Source of the DNA: Helicobacter pylori
Lineage (GTDB): Bacteria; Campylobacterota; Campylobacteria; Campylobacterales; Helicobacteraceae
DNA length: 64,000 nucleotides
Assembly: GCF_030323545.1 (NCBI RefSeq)
Contig: NZ_CP122954.1
Coordinates: forward strand, 186,001-250,000
Reading direction: 5' to 3'
Made by a program: the position numbers and the translations under genes. Below are positions 53,294 to 63,130 of the stretch, in pieces (the stretch's first letter is position 1; every line of letters begins with the position of its first letter). A model generated the notes under the pieces. The model ran no database searches and was not told where the DNA came from. It saw only the letters and a list, made by a program, of their open reading frames with translations.

Positions 53294-53908
53294 TCATAAG
53301 AATTTTTGATACACCAAAACCACCGATTTAGGTGTAGAGCTAAGGCTAAAAAAACTATCTGTAGATTCATTGAGCGAGCCAGAAAAGAGCGTTTTTAAAC
53401 GCAAGTTTTTTAAGGGGTATTTGAGATTTTTGGAAGTGAATTGAGTTTCAAAATCCAAGCTAAAAAGCGAGATTTGTTCCCCTTTAAAACTGGGCAAAGT
53501 AAAAGGGGTTTCTAGCACCCTAAAAAGACCATAATCGCTTACGGCTTGGATTTTTTTGCAAAATTTAAAATACTCCAACAATAAAAAAGTGTTCGCTAAA
53601 GCGTGGTCTTCTCGCTTGCCATTCAACCCTAAAAAAATAAAATCATCATAGCCCCTATTCAAAGCATAAAAAAAGGCTTTGGATAAATCGTTGCTGTTTT
53701 GTTCGCTCACGCGTATAGGGTTATATAAGGCTTTCAAATGCGAATCAATGCTGTCCAAATCGCCTATAACAACGCTGGGTTTGAATTGAAGCGCATGTAA
53801 TGAGGCAACAGCCCCATCGCATGCGATTAAAAAGGGAGCGTTTTGTAAAATGTCTAAGCATTTTTGAGATTTAGGAAACTCCCCATTCGCTAAAATCACT
53901 GCTTGCAT
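53294..53908 (-). CDS. Thiamine pyrophosphokinase
   Basis: Converts thiamine to TPP with ATP. 204 residues. Family blocks DGAVASLHALQFKPSVVIGD then LDSID, EQNSNDLSKAFFYAL and GLNGKREDHALAN give the ATP/Mg2+ and thiamine site. It overlaps the transporter gene by 13 bases, placing salvage and uptake in one operon. No thiamine synthesis genes are in this window. Confidence 0.9.
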   Translation of the reverse strand: MQAVILANGEFPKSQKCLDILQNAPFLIACDGAVASLHALQFKPSVVIGDLDSIDSHLKALYNPIRVSEQNSNDLSKAFFYALNRGYDDFIFLGLNGKREDHALANTFLLLEYFKFCKKIQAVSDYGLFRVLETPFTLPSFKGEQISLFSLDFETQFTSKNLKYPLKNLRLKTLFSGSLNESTDSFFSLSSTPKSVVLVYQKFL

Positions 53909-54558
53909 GACTTGTTCCAGTGCTTAAAATAATACATGCCAATAAAAAGGTATAGAATCGTTGTGAAGAGTTGCACCAAGCTCTCTGTAGAAATTTGGAA
54001 AATACAAAACCACACGACAATAGACACGATATTCCCCAAAGTTACTAGCGCATAATTCTCTACATAACGCAAAACCTGCAAAATAAAAGCAATAATAAAG
54101 ATGACGAAATTAAAACTCTCTGCCCATAAAAAATTCGTTTTAATCTCTTTAAAAAACAAAGCGCTCACATAAGTTAAAACCCCTACGCCTAAAACGAGCG
54201 CCAAACGCCAATTTTTGGAAAGTTTTTGGGCCTTAATAACGCCCTCATGCCGCTCTGTCTTTTTCCACGCAAATAGCCCATAAATCGTTACCGGCATATA
54301 CAAAAAAAGGCATAAAATCACATCAGCGTTTAATTTCCACTGATAAGCGACATAAGCGTAACTCAAATTATAAACAAGACCGAACACAAAGCAAATCGTT
54401 TGCCTTTCTCCGGCAAAAAACGCATACAAGATCCCGCTAAGCCCTGCTAAAAGATTGACAAACGAGCCTTTGACAAGAATATTAGTAACGATCAAAAACA
54501 CGCAAGAAAGAATGAGTGTGGCGTAAAATCGTTTAGATAGTTGGGCGATTATTAACAT
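53896..54558 (-). CDS. pnuT: PnuC-family transporter, probable thiamine uptake (PnuT)
   Basis: Inner-membrane protein of 220 residues with seven or so hydrophobic segments, of the PnuC nicotinamide-riboside family (NLLAGLSGILYAFFAGERQT; ALVTLGNIVSIVVWFCIFQ). It has a TPP riboswitch in its leader, overlaps the thiamine pyrophosphokinase gene, and sits after tenA, so thiamine rather than nicotinamide riboside is the likely cargo. In older annotations it is called PnuC. Confidence 0.85.
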   Translation of the reverse strand: MLIIAQLSKRFYATLILSCVFLIVTNILVKGSFVNLLAGLSGILYAFFAGERQTICFVFGLVYNLSYAYVAYQWKLNADVILCLFLYMPVTIYGLFAWKKTERHEGVIKAQKLSKNWRLALVLGVGVLTYVSALFFKEIKTNFLWAESFNFVIFIIAFILQVLRYVENYALVTLGNIVSIVVWFCIFQISTESLVQLFTTILYLFIGMYYFKHWNKSCKQ

Positions 54559-54563
54559 GCTAT

Positions 54564-54650
54564 TTCCTTACGCAAGAATTACCTTGACAAGTTCTACGGG
54601 TTTGATCTCAGCCTTTTAAAAACTTGAGCGTTTTTAAAAAGCACCCCTTT
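54564..54650 (-). promoter_or_regulatory. TPP riboswitch (THI element) before pnuT
   Basis: The minus strand reads GGGGTGC, a 10-bp AT-rich stem (TTTTAAAAAC/GTTTTTAAAA), GGCTGAGA, then ACCCGTAGAACTTGTC, AAGGTAATTCTTGCGTAAGGAA. These match the conserved TPP aptamer blocks GGGGTGC, CUGAGA, ACCC...GAACCUG and GGUAAU..GCGUAGGGAA in order. The aptamer's last bases (AAGGA) are also the gene's SD, five bases before the ATG, so TPP binding should hide it and block translation. Confidence 0.9.
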
Positions 54651-54679
54651 GTTTTGATTGTAACATAAATCAATGAGAA

Positions 54680-55336
54680 TTAGTTTTTTTGATACGCCAT
54701 ATCCCAAAACATGTATTCATATTTACTTGTAGTGATAAAAATGTCCTTTAACTTCTCAATTTCTTGTTTTGAAGAAGTGAGGGTGAGGGAATCAAGCAAA
54801 TTAATATTCCACGACACACACGCTTGAAATTCTTTTGAGCTATAGCCCTTAATCCAATGCCCATAAAAGGCATGTTCTAAAGCGTTGGGGATTTGGCTTA
54901 AATTTTGCGCGATCACCAAATAACTCCAGCCACAAGCCAAAACAGCCACCGTAACTTCTTTAATAGAACCTTTAATCCCTTCAGCGAGCATGTAGCTTGT
55001 ATAGGATTTATTAGCGAGGGTGGGGTGCGCGTTTTGCAATTCTGTTTGAGTGATTTGAAGTTCTCTAATGTAATGGTTATGGATACTCATCTCGTTATTC
55101 AAAATATCTTGTATAGCGTTAGAAAACTCCCTCATCACCGCTTCATCATAAGCTTTAACCACGCCCAAAGCAAACACCTTAGCGTATTCTAAAAGAAACA
55201 AATAATCCTGAATGATATAAAAACGGAATTTATCTCTTTCTAAAGTCCCACGCCCTATGCCTTGAACAAACGGATGGGAAATGCAATCCATCCAAATAGA
55301 TTGCGCGTTTTGATACAGATATTGTGAAACTTGCAT
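54680..55336 (-). CDS. tenA: TenA-family thiaminase II / aminopyrimidine hydrolase
   Basis: Salvages thiamine breakdown products (aminopyrimidine aminohydrolase) in the cytoplasm. The 218 all-helical residues include HPFVQGIGRGTLERDKFRFY and IIQDYLFLLEYAK, with the nucleophile Cys in VLACGWSYLVI. SD GGAGTG precedes it. It heads the tenA-pnuT-thiamine kinase set; a 121-base gap with the riboswitch separates it from pnuT. Confidence 0.93.
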   Translation of the reverse strand: MQVSQYLYQNAQSIWMDCISHPFVQGIGRGTLERDKFRFYIIQDYLFLLEYAKVFALGVVKAYDEAVMREFSNAIQDILNNEMSIHNHYIRELQITQTELQNAHPTLANKSYTSYMLAEGIKGSIKEVTVAVLACGWSYLVIAQNLSQIPNALEHAFYGHWIKGYSSKEFQACVSWNINLLDSLTLTSSKQEIEKLKDIFITTSKYEYMFWDMAYQKN

Positions 55337-55544
55337 TTTTACACTCCTAAAATCAATTCAACGCATTTTAACACGAAAGCTTGTAATTATGGTATAAAAA
55401 TTTGTTTTTAAAAAGGTTTGTGAGTAAAATCTTATTTTCAAAAATGGAACGCTGCATTAAAATATCTGTGATTTTGAATAGCGATCAATGATATTGCAAG
55501 GCTTGTATTGCCTTCATGTTGTTTAAGACTGGCTATCATTTGTG

Positions 55545-55705
55545 ATCATAAAAAGTTAATTCCATCTCGCTCTGTAGGTTTTTATTTTTAGAAGTTTTTA
55601 TTATGGGAACTTGCAGTATGGCACTTACAAGATAGGAGTCAATCTTAGATGCATGGTTTCAAACCTATTACAGAGCGAGATGGAATCAACCTTACCATTT
55701 ATGAT
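55545..55705. repeat. Long imperfect inverted repeat around a small ORF start
   Basis: A perfect 18-bp pair, ATTCCATCTCGCTCTGTA at 55559-55576 against TACAGAGCGAGATGGAAT at 55669-55686. The stem extends outward (ATCATAAA 55545, TTTATGAT 55698) and inward (ggttt 55577, aaacc 55661). The 90-base interior carries AGGAG and the ATG of a 37-codon ORF. The rest of 55337-55925 has no larger gene. Confidence 0.8.
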
Positions 55706-55762
55706 TGGTTTAACCTCTGTATGAAGTCATATCGGCTGAAACTCAAAAATAGTTTAGCATAA
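55649..55762 (+). other. Small ORF (37 aa) with good ribosome site, unknown
   Basis: ATG 55649 after AGGAG at 55634-55638 reads MHGFKPITERDGINLTIYDW, then FNLCMKSYRLKLKNSLA. Basic C-terminal half, no clear membrane segment. Its codons 7-13 form the right arm of the inverted repeat, so a transcript of the left arm could pair with them. No match to the AapA toxin pattern (W-K ... FLGxKV). It may be a decayed gene end or a real small protein. Confidence 0.35.
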
Positions 55763-55893
55763 AAATAAAAAAGCGTCTAATATATTCAAAACAGGCGTTC
55801 AATTTTTAAGCGGTTGGTGTAAAAACGCAATTAAAGGCTTTGATGTTTTGAGATATTGGGCAGAATAAAGACTATTATTAGAAAAGAAAGCCA

Positions 55894-55917
55894 CAAGAAA
55901 CAAAAAATTGTTTCTTG
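55894..55917 (-). terminator. Rho-independent terminator of yceI
   Basis: CAAGAAACAA pairs perfectly with TTGTTTCTTG around a 4-base loop. It is 8 bases downstream of the yceI stop on the minus strand, followed by TGGCTTTCTTTTC. Confidence 0.7.
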
Positions 55918-55925
55918 CAAAAAGT

Positions 55926-56474
55926 TTATTGAGCGTAAGCTTCTAGTTTGATCTCAATCTTTACCTCATCTCCAACGACAGCATCGCTAAAGGTTTTACC
56001 GATACCAAAATCCTTGCGGTTGATTTTGCCTTCAGCTTGCAATATCATGAATTCTTTTTTATTCATGGGGTTTTGCAAAGGGGCTTGGATTTTGGCTTCC
56101 AATACGACAGGTTTGGTTACGCCATGAAGGGTCAAATCCCCATGGATTTTACCATCTTCGTATTTTGTCATTTTAAAGCTTCCTTTTGGGTATTTTAGCG
56201 CATCAAAAAACTCTGCTGTTTTAAGATGGTCGTCTCTTTTTTTGTTCCTGGTGTTAATGCTTTTAATATCAATTTTGCCTTCAAAAACATTGAGAGCTTT
56301 GGTATTAGGATCGGCATCAATTTTGCCATCAAAACTATCAAACACGCCTCTTGTTTCATTGAATTTGAAGTGTTTGACCTCAAACCACACGCTAGAGTTT
56401 GCCTTATCAATCGTATAAGGTTTTGCAAACGCCAGACTAACACCAAAAAGGGTGGATATTAACGCTTTTTTCAT
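55926..56474 (-). CDS. Periplasmic YceI-family lipid/isoprenoid-binding protein
   Basis: 182 residues from ATG 56474-56472 (after GAGGAAAC), with a signal peptide MKKALISTLFGVSLAFA and the YceI barrel (YTIDKANSSVWFEVKHFKFN; GDLTLHGVTKPVVL). Family members bind isoprenoids such as long quinones in a lipocalin-like pocket. The frame extends upstream but that part is not protein-like. Divergent from hppA; TATAGT at 56516-56511 is a likely -10. Confidence 0.93.
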   Translation of the reverse strand: MKKALISTLFGVSLAFAKPYTIDKANSSVWFEVKHFKFNETRGVFDSFDGKIDADPNTKALNVFEGKIDIKSINTRNKKRDDHLKTAEFFDALKYPKGSFKMTKYEDGKIHGDLTLHGVTKPVVLEAKIQAPLQNPMNKKEFMILQAEGKINRKDFGIGKTFSDAVVGDEVKIEIKLEAYAQ

Positions 56475-56563
56475 TGTTTCCTCACTCCATTTTGAATTAA
56501 AAACGCCAACACTATACAACAAATTGGTTAATGGTAAAATACTCCTAATCATCTGTTTTAAGG

Positions 56564-56569
56564 TATAAT
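56564..56569 (+). promoter_or_regulatory. -10 element of hppA
   Basis: TATAAT in AAGGTATAATAC, 31 bases before the hppA ATG. Perfect sigma-80 -10. A minus-strand TATAGT for yceI lies 48 bases away, so the two promoters face apart in a 125-base gap. Confidence 0.6.
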
Positions 56570-56599
56570 ACAAAAAATCCCCATTAGGTAGGTGTTGTT

Positions 56600-57337
56600 A
56601 TGATAAAAAAGACCCTTGCATCAGTTTTATTAGGATTGAGTTTGATGAGTGTTTTAAATGCCAAAGAATGCGTCTCGCCCCTAACAAGAAGCGTTAAGTA
56701 TCATCAGCAAAGCGCTGAAATTAGAGCCTTGCAATTGCAAAGTTACAAAATGGCGAAAATGGTGCTAGACAATAACCTCAAGCTCGTTAAAGACAAAAAG
56801 CCAGCTGTCATTTTGGATTTAGATGAAACCGTTTTAAACACTTTTGATTATGCGGGTCATTTAGTCAAAAATTGCATCAAATACACCCCAGAAACTTGGG
56901 ATAAATTTGAAAAAGAAGGCTCTCTCACGCTCATTCCTGGAGCGCTAGACTTTTTAGAATACGCTAATTCTAAGGGCGTTAAGATTTTTTACATTTCTAA
57001 CCGCACGCAAAAAAATAAGGCCTTCACCTTAAAAACGCTCAAAAGTTTTAAACTCCCTCAAGTGAGTGAAGAATCCGTTTTATTAAAAGAAAAAGGCAAG
57101 CCTAAAGCCGTTAGGCGAGAGTTAGTCGCTAAGGATTATGAGATTGTTTTACAAGTGGGCGACACTTTGCATGATTTTGATGCGCTTTTTGCTAAAGACG
57201 CTAAAAACAGCCAAGAACAACGAGCTAAAGTCTTGCAAAACGCTCAAAAATTTGGCACGGAGTGGATCATTTTACCCAACTCTCTTTATGGCACATGGGA
57301 AGATGAGCCCATAAAAGCATGGCAGAATAAAAAATAA
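56600..57337 (+). CDS. hppA: Class C acid phosphatase (HppA)
   Basis: Periplasmic phosphatase of 245 residues, HAD superfamily, active on nucleotides in known relatives. Signal peptide MIKKTLASVLLGLSLMSVLNA then AKEC, with Cys at the mature start region; motif 1 VILDLDETVLNT (paired Asp near 81/83), second block IFYISNR (near 133), motif 4 QVGDTLHDFDAL. It may free nucleosides for uptake. Own promoter. Confidence 0.93.
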   Translation: MIKKTLASVLLGLSLMSVLNAKECVSPLTRSVKYHQQSAEIRALQLQSYKMAKMVLDNNLKLVKDKKPAVILDLDETVLNTFDYAGHLVKNCIKYTPETWDKFEKEGSLTLIPGALDFLEYANSKGVKIFYISNRTQKNKAFTLKTLKSFKLPQVSEESVLLKEKGKPKAVRRELVAKDYEIVLQVGDTLHDFDALFAKDAKNSQEQRAKVLQNAQKFGTEWIILPNSLYGTWEDEPIKAWQNKK

Positions 57338-57404
57338 AATTTATCCATCGCATAAGGACGATTTTTGCTAACATGACAAAAAATTTGATCTCTTAGGCAG
57401 AGCT

Positions 57405-58463
57405 ATGGATTTTGTAGGGTTTGAAGATTTAAAATGCAAAGATAAAGAAAACTCTCAAAAAGTTTTTGTGATCCGTAACGACAAGTTAGGCGATTTTATT
57501 TTAGCCATACCCGCTTTAATCGCTCTAAAGCAAGCTTTTTTAGAAAAAGGCAAAGAAGTGTATTTGGGCGTGGTTGTGCCTAGCTATACCACCCCAATAG
57601 CCTTAGAATTCCCTTTCATTGATGAAGTCATTATAGAAGACAACCATTTGAGTGCCACTCTCAAAAGTAAATCCATTGACGCTCTTATCTTTTTATTTTC
57701 TAATTTTAAAAACGCCAGACTCGCTTTTAGTTTGAGAAAATCCATTCCTTATATCCTAGCCCCAAAGACTAAAATCTATTCTTGGCTGTATCAAAAGAGC
57801 GTGCGTCAAAGCCGATCGCTGTGTTTAAAAACCGAATACGAATACAATTTGGATCTCATCCATGCGTTTTGTAAAGATCACCATCTCCCTAACGCTCCAC
57901 TTAAAAAAATCGCATGGAAGCTTAAAGACAAACCCAAAGAGCGATCCCTTATCGCTTCAAAACTCAACGCTAATGCTGATTTATTATGGATTGGCGTGCA
58001 TATACATAGCGGAGGCAGTTCGCCCGTATTGCCCGCCTCACACTTTATTGAGCTGATTGATTTTTTATACAAGAATTTGAATTGTGAGATCATTCTTGTT
58101 TGCGGGCCAGGCGAGAGAAAAGCCACAGAAGAACTCCTTAAAAAAGTCCCTTTCGCCCACCTCTATGATACGAGCCATAGTTTAGTGGATTTAGCCAAAT
58201 TGTGCGCGAATTTAAGCGTCTATATTGGGAACGCTTCAGGCCCTTTGCATGTGAACGCTTTATTTGACAACCAATCTATCGGGTTTTATCCTAACGAACT
58301 TAGCGCCTCTATTGTCAGATGGCGGCCTTTCAATGAGCGTTTTTTAAGCATCACCCCGCCTAATGGCTCAAACGATATGGGTTTGATTGACATCAAAAAA
58401 GAGGGTGAAACCATCCTTGAATTTATCGCACCCAATCTTTCTTGCCACACACAAGAAAGATAA
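57405..58463 (+). CDS. Glycosyltransferase family 9 (heptosyltransferase-like)
   Basis: 352 residues with the GT9/ADP-heptose transferase start FVIRNDKLGDFILAIPALIA and a C-terminal nucleotide-sugar region (LIGNASGPLHVN-type stretch VYIGNASGPLHV). It probably adds a sugar to LPS core, but substrate is not readable. No adjacent LPS genes; transcribed after hppA with 67 bases between. Confidence 0.85.
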   Translation: MDFVGFEDLKCKDKENSQKVFVIRNDKLGDFILAIPALIALKQAFLEKGKEVYLGVVVPSYTTPIALEFPFIDEVIIEDNHLSATLKSKSIDALIFLFSNFKNARLAFSLRKSIPYILAPKTKIYSWLYQKSVRQSRSLCLKTEYEYNLDLIHAFCKDHHLPNAPLKKIAWKLKDKPKERSLIASKLNANADLLWIGVHIHSGGSSPVLPASHFIELIDFLYKNLNCEIILVCGPGERKATEELLKKVPFAHLYDTSHSLVDLAKLCANLSVYIGNASGPLHVNALFDNQSIGFYPNELSASIVRWRPFNERFLSITPPNGSNDMGLIDIKKEGETILEFIAPNLSCHTQER

Positions 58464-58600
58464 CGGCATGCCACACAAATAACCTTAACAACGCTCAAAA
58501 GTTTAGTCTGATTAAAGCGGTTTTTCGCATTCCTAATTAAAATTTCTCATTCTCTCATAAATTGATCCTTGAAAAATCCAATTTGAGTTTAAGTTAGATT

Positions 58601-58624
58601 AGCCCTTATAAGCTCTATAAGGCT
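58601..58624 (+). promoter_or_regulatory. Hairpin upstream of trpE, possible attenuation or promoter structure
   Basis: AGCCCTTATA pairs with TATAAGGCT across a short AGC/TC loop, one bulged C. It is 67 bases before the trpE ATG and followed by ATTAATTTATT. No leader peptide with Trp codons is visible, so classical attenuation is not supported. The rest of 58464-58690 shows no gene. Confidence 0.25.
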
Positions 58625-58690
58625 ATTAATTTATTGCCCATTTATCTATTTCTTGTAAAATACAAGTTCATTTTTAGCGTGAAGAAATTG

Positions 58691-60193
58691 ATGATCAGTC
58701 TGATAGAAAAAGCCCCTTACATTCCCTATCCCCTAGCTCTTTATGAAAAATTAGAGCAACAGCACACCTTGCTTTTTGAAAGCGCTGAGATTGAGAGCAA
58801 AGCGCACACCAAATCCCTTTTAATGGCTAAAGCCTGTTTGAAGCTCATTTGCAACCACAATATCGTAACTATCACTAGCCTGACGCCTAATGGCGGGGCG
58901 TTTTTGCACAAATTGAGCGCGTTTTTTAAAACGCCTATACAAGACAATGCCCTAATTTTAACCTACACCAAAAATAAAAAAACGCAAGATGAGTTTTTAA
59001 AGCTCTTTGAGCCTAGCCCTTTTGACGCTTTAAGGGGGATTTTTAAAAGCGTTAAAACAAAACCCAAACACCCCTTTACGCTTTTAAGCGCGGGCGTTTT
59101 TTCTTTTGAAATGCTCAATTTTTTTGAAGACTTGCCCCACTTAAAAGCAAAAGACAACACAGCGCATGACTTTATTTTTTATCTCGCGCAAAATTTGATC
59201 ATCATAGACCATAAAGAAAAAAGCGCTGAAATTTTGGGGGCGTGTTTTGATGAGCGCTTTAAAACAGAGATAGCCCAGGAATTACAAGACTTAAAAGAGT
59301 TGGCTAAAAACATCAAAAGCGATTTTATCCCTAAAAAATCCAAGCAAAGCACAGAAGTTAGCGTTAGTTGTGATGATAGCGAGTTTGAAAAAAGGGTGCT
59401 ATCCTTACAAGAAGAAATCAAAAAGGGCGAGATTTTTCAAGCGGTGTTGTCGCGTAGCTTTTATATGGAGTGCTTGGAGGGTTTGAGCGCGTATTACCAT
59501 TTAAAACTAACTAATCCTAGCCCCTATATGTTCTATATCAAAGACAGCGATTTTGTTCTTTTTGGGGCAAGCCCTGAGAGCGCCTTAAAATACAACGCTT
59601 TAACCAATACGGCTGAAATTTATCCCATTGCTGGCACCCGTTTAAGGGGTAAGGACAAACAAGGGAATATTGATTACGATTTGGATAGTAAAATGGAATT
59701 TGATTTGCAACACGACTATAAAGAAAGGGCTGAACACATCATGCTAGTGGATTTAGCCAGAAACGACATGGCCAGAGTTTCAAAAAAACGCTATTGCGAC
59801 AAGCTTTTAAAAGTGGATAAATATTCCAATGTCATGCATTTAGTTTCAAGGGTTGTGGGGGAATTGAAAAAAGGGTGCGATAGTTTGCATGCTTACAGGA
59901 GTTTTATGAACGCCGGCACGCTCAGCGGAGCGCCTAAAATCTCTGCGATCAGGCTCATTTACCAACTAGAAAAGCAAAGGAGAGGCTCTTATGGGGGGAG
60001 TGTGGGGTATTTAAACAGCGAGGGTTCTATGGATTCTTGCATCACTATCCGTTCATGTTTTGTTAAAAACAATAGGGCAGTGATCCAAGCAGGAGCTGGC
60101 ATTGTGTTAGACAGCGTGCCTAAAAACGAAGCGGATGAAACAAGAGCCAAAGCGCAAGCCCTTATTGATGCGATCAGGAAAACAAGCTTATGA
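58691..60193 (+). CDS. trpE: Anthranilate synthase component I
   Basis: 500 residues from ATG 58691 ([20 protein letters not shown]); an in-frame start at 58634 adds an unlikely hydrophobic leader. Chorismate-binding signatures [25 protein letters not shown] and [14 protein letters not shown]. The feedback LxSxE region is not obvious in the usual form (FESAEIES is seen). Overlaps trpG by four bases (ATGA). Confidence 0.96.
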   Translation: MISLIEKAPYIPYPLALYEKLEQQHTLLFESAEIESKAHTKSLLMAKACLKLICNHNIVTITSLTPNGGAFLHKLSAFFKTPIQDNALILTYTKNKKTQDEFLKLFEPSPFDALRGIFKSVKTKPKHPFTLLSAGVFSFEMLNFFEDLPHLKAKDNTAHDFIFYLAQNLIIIDHKEKSAEILGACFDERFKTEIAQELQDLKELAKNIKSDFIPKKSKQSTEVSVSCDDSEFEKRVLSLQEEIKKGEIFQAVLSRSFYMECLEGLSAYYHLKLTNPSPYMFYIKDSDFVLFGASPESALKYNALTNTAEIYPIAGTRLRGKDKQGNIDYDLDSKMEFDLQHDYKERAEHIMLVDLARNDMARVSKKRYCDKLLKVDKYSNVMHLVSRVVGELKKGCDSLHAYRSFMNAGTLSGAPKISAIRLIYQLEKQRRGSYGGSVGYLNSEGSMDSCITIRSCFVKNNRAVIQAGAGIVLDSVPKNEADETRAKAQALIDAIRKTSL

Positions 60194-60774
60194 AAATCTT
60201 TTTTATAGATAATTTTGATTCTTTTTCTTATAACTTGGTGTATGAATTAGAGTGTTTGGGTTATGAAGTGGCTGTTTATCAAAACGATATTGATCCGAGT
60301 TATCTTATGGATTTAATGAATGAAGAATCAAAAACCCCTTTATTGTTCATCTCACCCGGGCCTGGTAGCCCTAATAGTTCAGGCAATCTTTTAAAAATCA
60401 TTGAAATGGCTAAAAAGAAATTCCCTATTTTAGGGGTTTGTTTAGGCTTACAGGCTTTAGCACAAAGCTATGGGGCTAAAATCATAAGGAGTAAAGAAAT
60501 CGTGCATGGCAAAGCGACCACTATCGCACTCAAAAAGCATGCCGTTTTTAAAGGCTTAGGGGAGAGCATGGTGGTGGGGCGTTACCATTCTTTAATGGCA
60601 AGCGGGTTGCCTAAAAATTTAGAAGTGATCGCCGAGCATGACAATATCCCTATGGCTATTGTCAATGAAGAAGATAAGATCCTAGCTTACCAATTCCACC
60701 CTGAAAGCATCATGACTTTACAAGGGAGGGCGTTGTTAGAGCAAAGCGTGGGGTTTTTAAGAGGGTTGTCATGA
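60190..60774 (+). CDS. trpG: Anthranilate synthase glutamine amidotransferase component
   Basis: 194 residues, class I glutaminase. Catalytic Cys in [15 protein letters not shown], His and Glu in YQFHPESIM; oxyanion segment [11 protein letters not shown]. Separate gene, not fused to trpD as in E. coli. Overlaps trpE and trpD by four bases. Confidence 0.96.
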   Translation: MKIFFIDNFDSFSYNLVYELECLGYEVAVYQNDIDPSYLMDLMNEESKTPLLFISPGPGSPNSSGNLLKIIEMAKKKFPILGVCLGLQALAQSYGAKIIRSKEIVHGKATTIALKKHAVFKGLGESMVVGRYHSLMASGLPKNLEVIAEHDNIPMAIVNEEDKILAYQFHPESIMTLQGRALLEQSVGFLRGLS

Positions 60775-61778
60775 AAGATATTTTAAACACCCTTTATCAT
60801 CAAAAAGACTTGAACGATGAAGAAGTCCAAAAGTTATTCACCCTCATTATCAACGAAAAAGTAAGCCCAGCACAACTTGGGGCCATTTTATGTGCTTTAA
60901 AAATCAAGGGCGAGAGCTTTAAGGAGATTAGCGTTGCTGCAACCACGCTTTTAGAGCATGCCTCTAAGCCTTTTAATAGCGGCGTGGATTTAATAGACAA
61001 TTGCGGCACAGGAGGCGATGGGTTAAAAACGATTAATATTAGCACGATTGCTGCACTCATTGCCAGCTCTATGGGGTTATTTATGGCTAAACATGGATCA
61101 AGGAGCGTGTCCAGCCATAGCGGGAGCGCGGATTTGTTGGAAAATTTAGGCGTGAATATTGAAATGAATCCCACGCAATTAGAGAATTGTTTCAAACAAA
61201 CGCGTTTTGGGTTTTTATTCGCGCCTTTATACCATCAAAGTTTTAAAAAATCCGCCCCCTTAAGAAAAGAGCTTTTCACTAAAACGATTTTTAATTGCTT
61301 AGGGCCTTTAATCAACCCCTTAAGGCCAAAAATCCAGCTTTTAGGCGTGTATGACAAATCCTTGTGTAAGACTATGGCGCTAGCACTAAAGGCTTTAGGC
61401 GTTAAAAGGGCGATGGTGGTTAATGGAGGGGGGACGGATGAAATCGTGTTGCATGACATTACGCATGCGTGTGAATTGAAAAATAACGAAATTTTAGAGT
61501 ATGACTTGAGTGCTAAAGATTTTGATTTACCCCCCTATGATTTGAAAGAATTACAGATTGAAAACGCACAAGAAAGCGTTCAGGCATGTTTAGATATTTT
61601 AGAAAATAAAGGCAAGGATTCGCATACAATGGTGGTTGTGGCGAATGTGGCGAGTTTGTTGTATTTAAACCATAAAGCTAAAGATTTAAAAGAGGGCGTG
61701 AGCATGACTTTAGAGCATTTAAAAACCAAAGCACCTTATATGCATTTGCAAAAAATCATAAGGCTAAGCCATGCCTAG
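60771..61778 (+). CDS. trpD: Anthranilate phosphoribosyltransferase
   Basis: 335 residues. PRPP signature [17 protein letters not shown] near residue 78 and [18 protein letters not shown]. Second pathway step. Overlaps trpG by four and trpC by eight bases. Confidence 0.96.
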   Translation: MKDILNTLYHQKDLNDEEVQKLFTLIINEKVSPAQLGAILCALKIKGESFKEISVAATTLLEHASKPFNSGVDLIDNCGTGGDGLKTINISTIAALIASSMGLFMAKHGSRSVSSHSGSADLLENLGVNIEMNPTQLENCFKQTRFGFLFAPLYHQSFKKSAPLRKELFTKTIFNCLGPLINPLRPKIQLLGVYDKSLCKTMALALKALGVKRAMVVNGGGTDEIVLHDITHACELKNNEILEYDLSAKDFDLPPYDLKELQIENAQESVQACLDILENKGKDSHTMVVVANVASLLYLNHKAKDLKEGVSMTLEHLKTKAPYMHLQKIIRLSHA

Positions 61779-63129
61779 CGTGTTAGAAAACATCCTTAAA
61801 GACAAGCTCCTAGAAGTTTCTGCACTTAAAAAAAACCACGCTTTACCGACAAGCATAAACCCAAGCGATAGGGATTTTAAAAAAGCGTTACTGGAAAAAA
61901 AGACCAGCTTTATTTTAGAATGCAAAAAAGCATCGCCCTCTAAAGGTTTAATCAGAAAAGATTTTGATCTGCTAAAAATAGCCAAGACTTATGAAAAATT
62001 CGCCTCTTGTATTTCAGTTTTAGCCGATTCTAAATATTTTTTAGGCTCTTATGAAAACATTAAGATTGTTTCGCAGCATTCCACTAAGCCCATCTTGTGT
62101 AAAGATTTTATCATTGATGCTTTCCAGATCAAACTCGCTAGGGTTATGGGAGCTAATGCGGTGCTTTTAATGTTAAGCGCGTTAGATGATAAAAATTATT
62201 TAGAGCTTTTCAACCTCGCCAAATCCTTAAACATGAGCGTGTTAACTGAAGTTTCCAACAAGCAAGAAATTGAGCGCTTGCTCAAACTCCAATACGACAT
62301 TATAGGCATCAATAACAGGGATTTACACACCCTAACAACCGATATTGATCACACGCTCAAATTACGCCCCCTTTTGCCTAAAGACGCGCTCATTATCAGC
62401 GAGTCCGGTATTTATTCGCACGCGCAAATCAAAGCCCTAGCCCCTTATGTGAATGGCTTTTTAGTGGGCAGCTCTTTAATGAAAGAAAAGGATTTGAAAA
62501 AAGCGTGCATTAAATTGATTTTAGGCGAAAATAAAGTGTGCGGGCTTACAAGAATTAAAGACGCTAAAGCCGTTTATAAAAACCATTTTATTTATGGGGG
62601 TTTGATTTTTGAAAAATCTTCGCCAAGATACATCAAGCCTAAAGAAGCCCTAAAGATCACAAAAGCGGTTAAAAAATTGGATTTTGTGGGCGTGTTTGTG
62701 AAAGATAAGATTAAAAAAATTCAAAAAATCGCTAAAAAGCTTGATTTAAAAGCGGTGCAGCTTTATGGCTATTCGCAACAAGAAATCGCTCAATTAAAAA
62801 AATCGCTCCCTAAAACTTGCGCGATTTGGCAAGTAGTGAGTGTGATGAGCGCTAACGATTTGGTGCCTAAAATTAAAGAAGCCTCTCTAATCTTATACGA
62901 CACTAAGGGGGATAAAATGGGAGGCAATGGCGTGAGTTTTGATTGGGGTATTTTAGAAAATGTCAAAACGCCTTTCATGTTAGCTGGCGGGCTTAATTTG
63001 GATAATATTCAAAAAGCCTTGAAAGTTAAAGCGTTGGGTTTGGATTTCAATTCAGGTTTAGAAACAAGCCCTGGGATTAAAAATAAGGATAAAATCAAGC
63101 GATTAGCCCGAATTTTAAGAGAGTATTAA
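61771..63129 (+). CDS. trpC: Fused indole-3-glycerol-phosphate synthase / phosphoribosylanthranilate isomerase
   Basis: 452 residues in two TIM barrels. [23 protein letters not shown] (near 50), LCKDFIID (near 110) and ISESGIYSH (near 210). [14 protein letters not shown] (near 253), FVGVFVKDK, and the C-terminal [12 protein letters not shown]. The trpC-trpF fusion is like enteric bacteria. Single base between stop and trpB start. Confidence 0.95.
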   Translation: MPSVLENILKDKLLEVSALKKNHALPTSINPSDRDFKKALLEKKTSFILECKKASPSKGLIRKDFDLLKIAKTYEKFASCISVLADSKYFLGSYENIKIVSQHSTKPILCKDFIIDAFQIKLARVMGANAVLLMLSALDDKNYLELFNLAKSLNMSVLTEVSNKQEIERLLKLQYDIIGINNRDLHTLTTDIDHTLKLRPLLPKDALIISESGIYSHAQIKALAPYVNGFLVGSSLMKEKDLKKACIKLILGENKVCGLTRIKDAKAVYKNHFIYGGLIFEKSSPRYIKPKEALKITKAVKKLDFVGVFVKDKIKKIQKIAKKLDLKAVQLYGYSQQEIAQLKKSLPKTCAIWQVVSVMSANDLVPKIKEASLILYDTKGDKMGGNGVSFDWGILENVKTPFMLAGGLNLDNIQKALKVKALGLDFNSGLETSPGIKNKDKIKRLARILREY

Positions 63130-63130
63130 A

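Noticed and set aside
55554..55690. 35-base segment ending in TTTGAAAC that resembles a CRISPR repeat
   Set aside because: Only two copies, in inverted orientation and not equally spaced; no cas genes. Better described as an inverted repeat.
55649..55762. AapA-type toxin peptide with antisense IsoA
   Set aside because: The peptide lacks the W-K and FLGxKV pattern and is longer; only the small size and antisense potential agree.
58634..58690. Longer trpE start
   Set aside because: It adds a hydrophobic 19-residue leader not found in TrpE; the usual start sequence begins at 58691.
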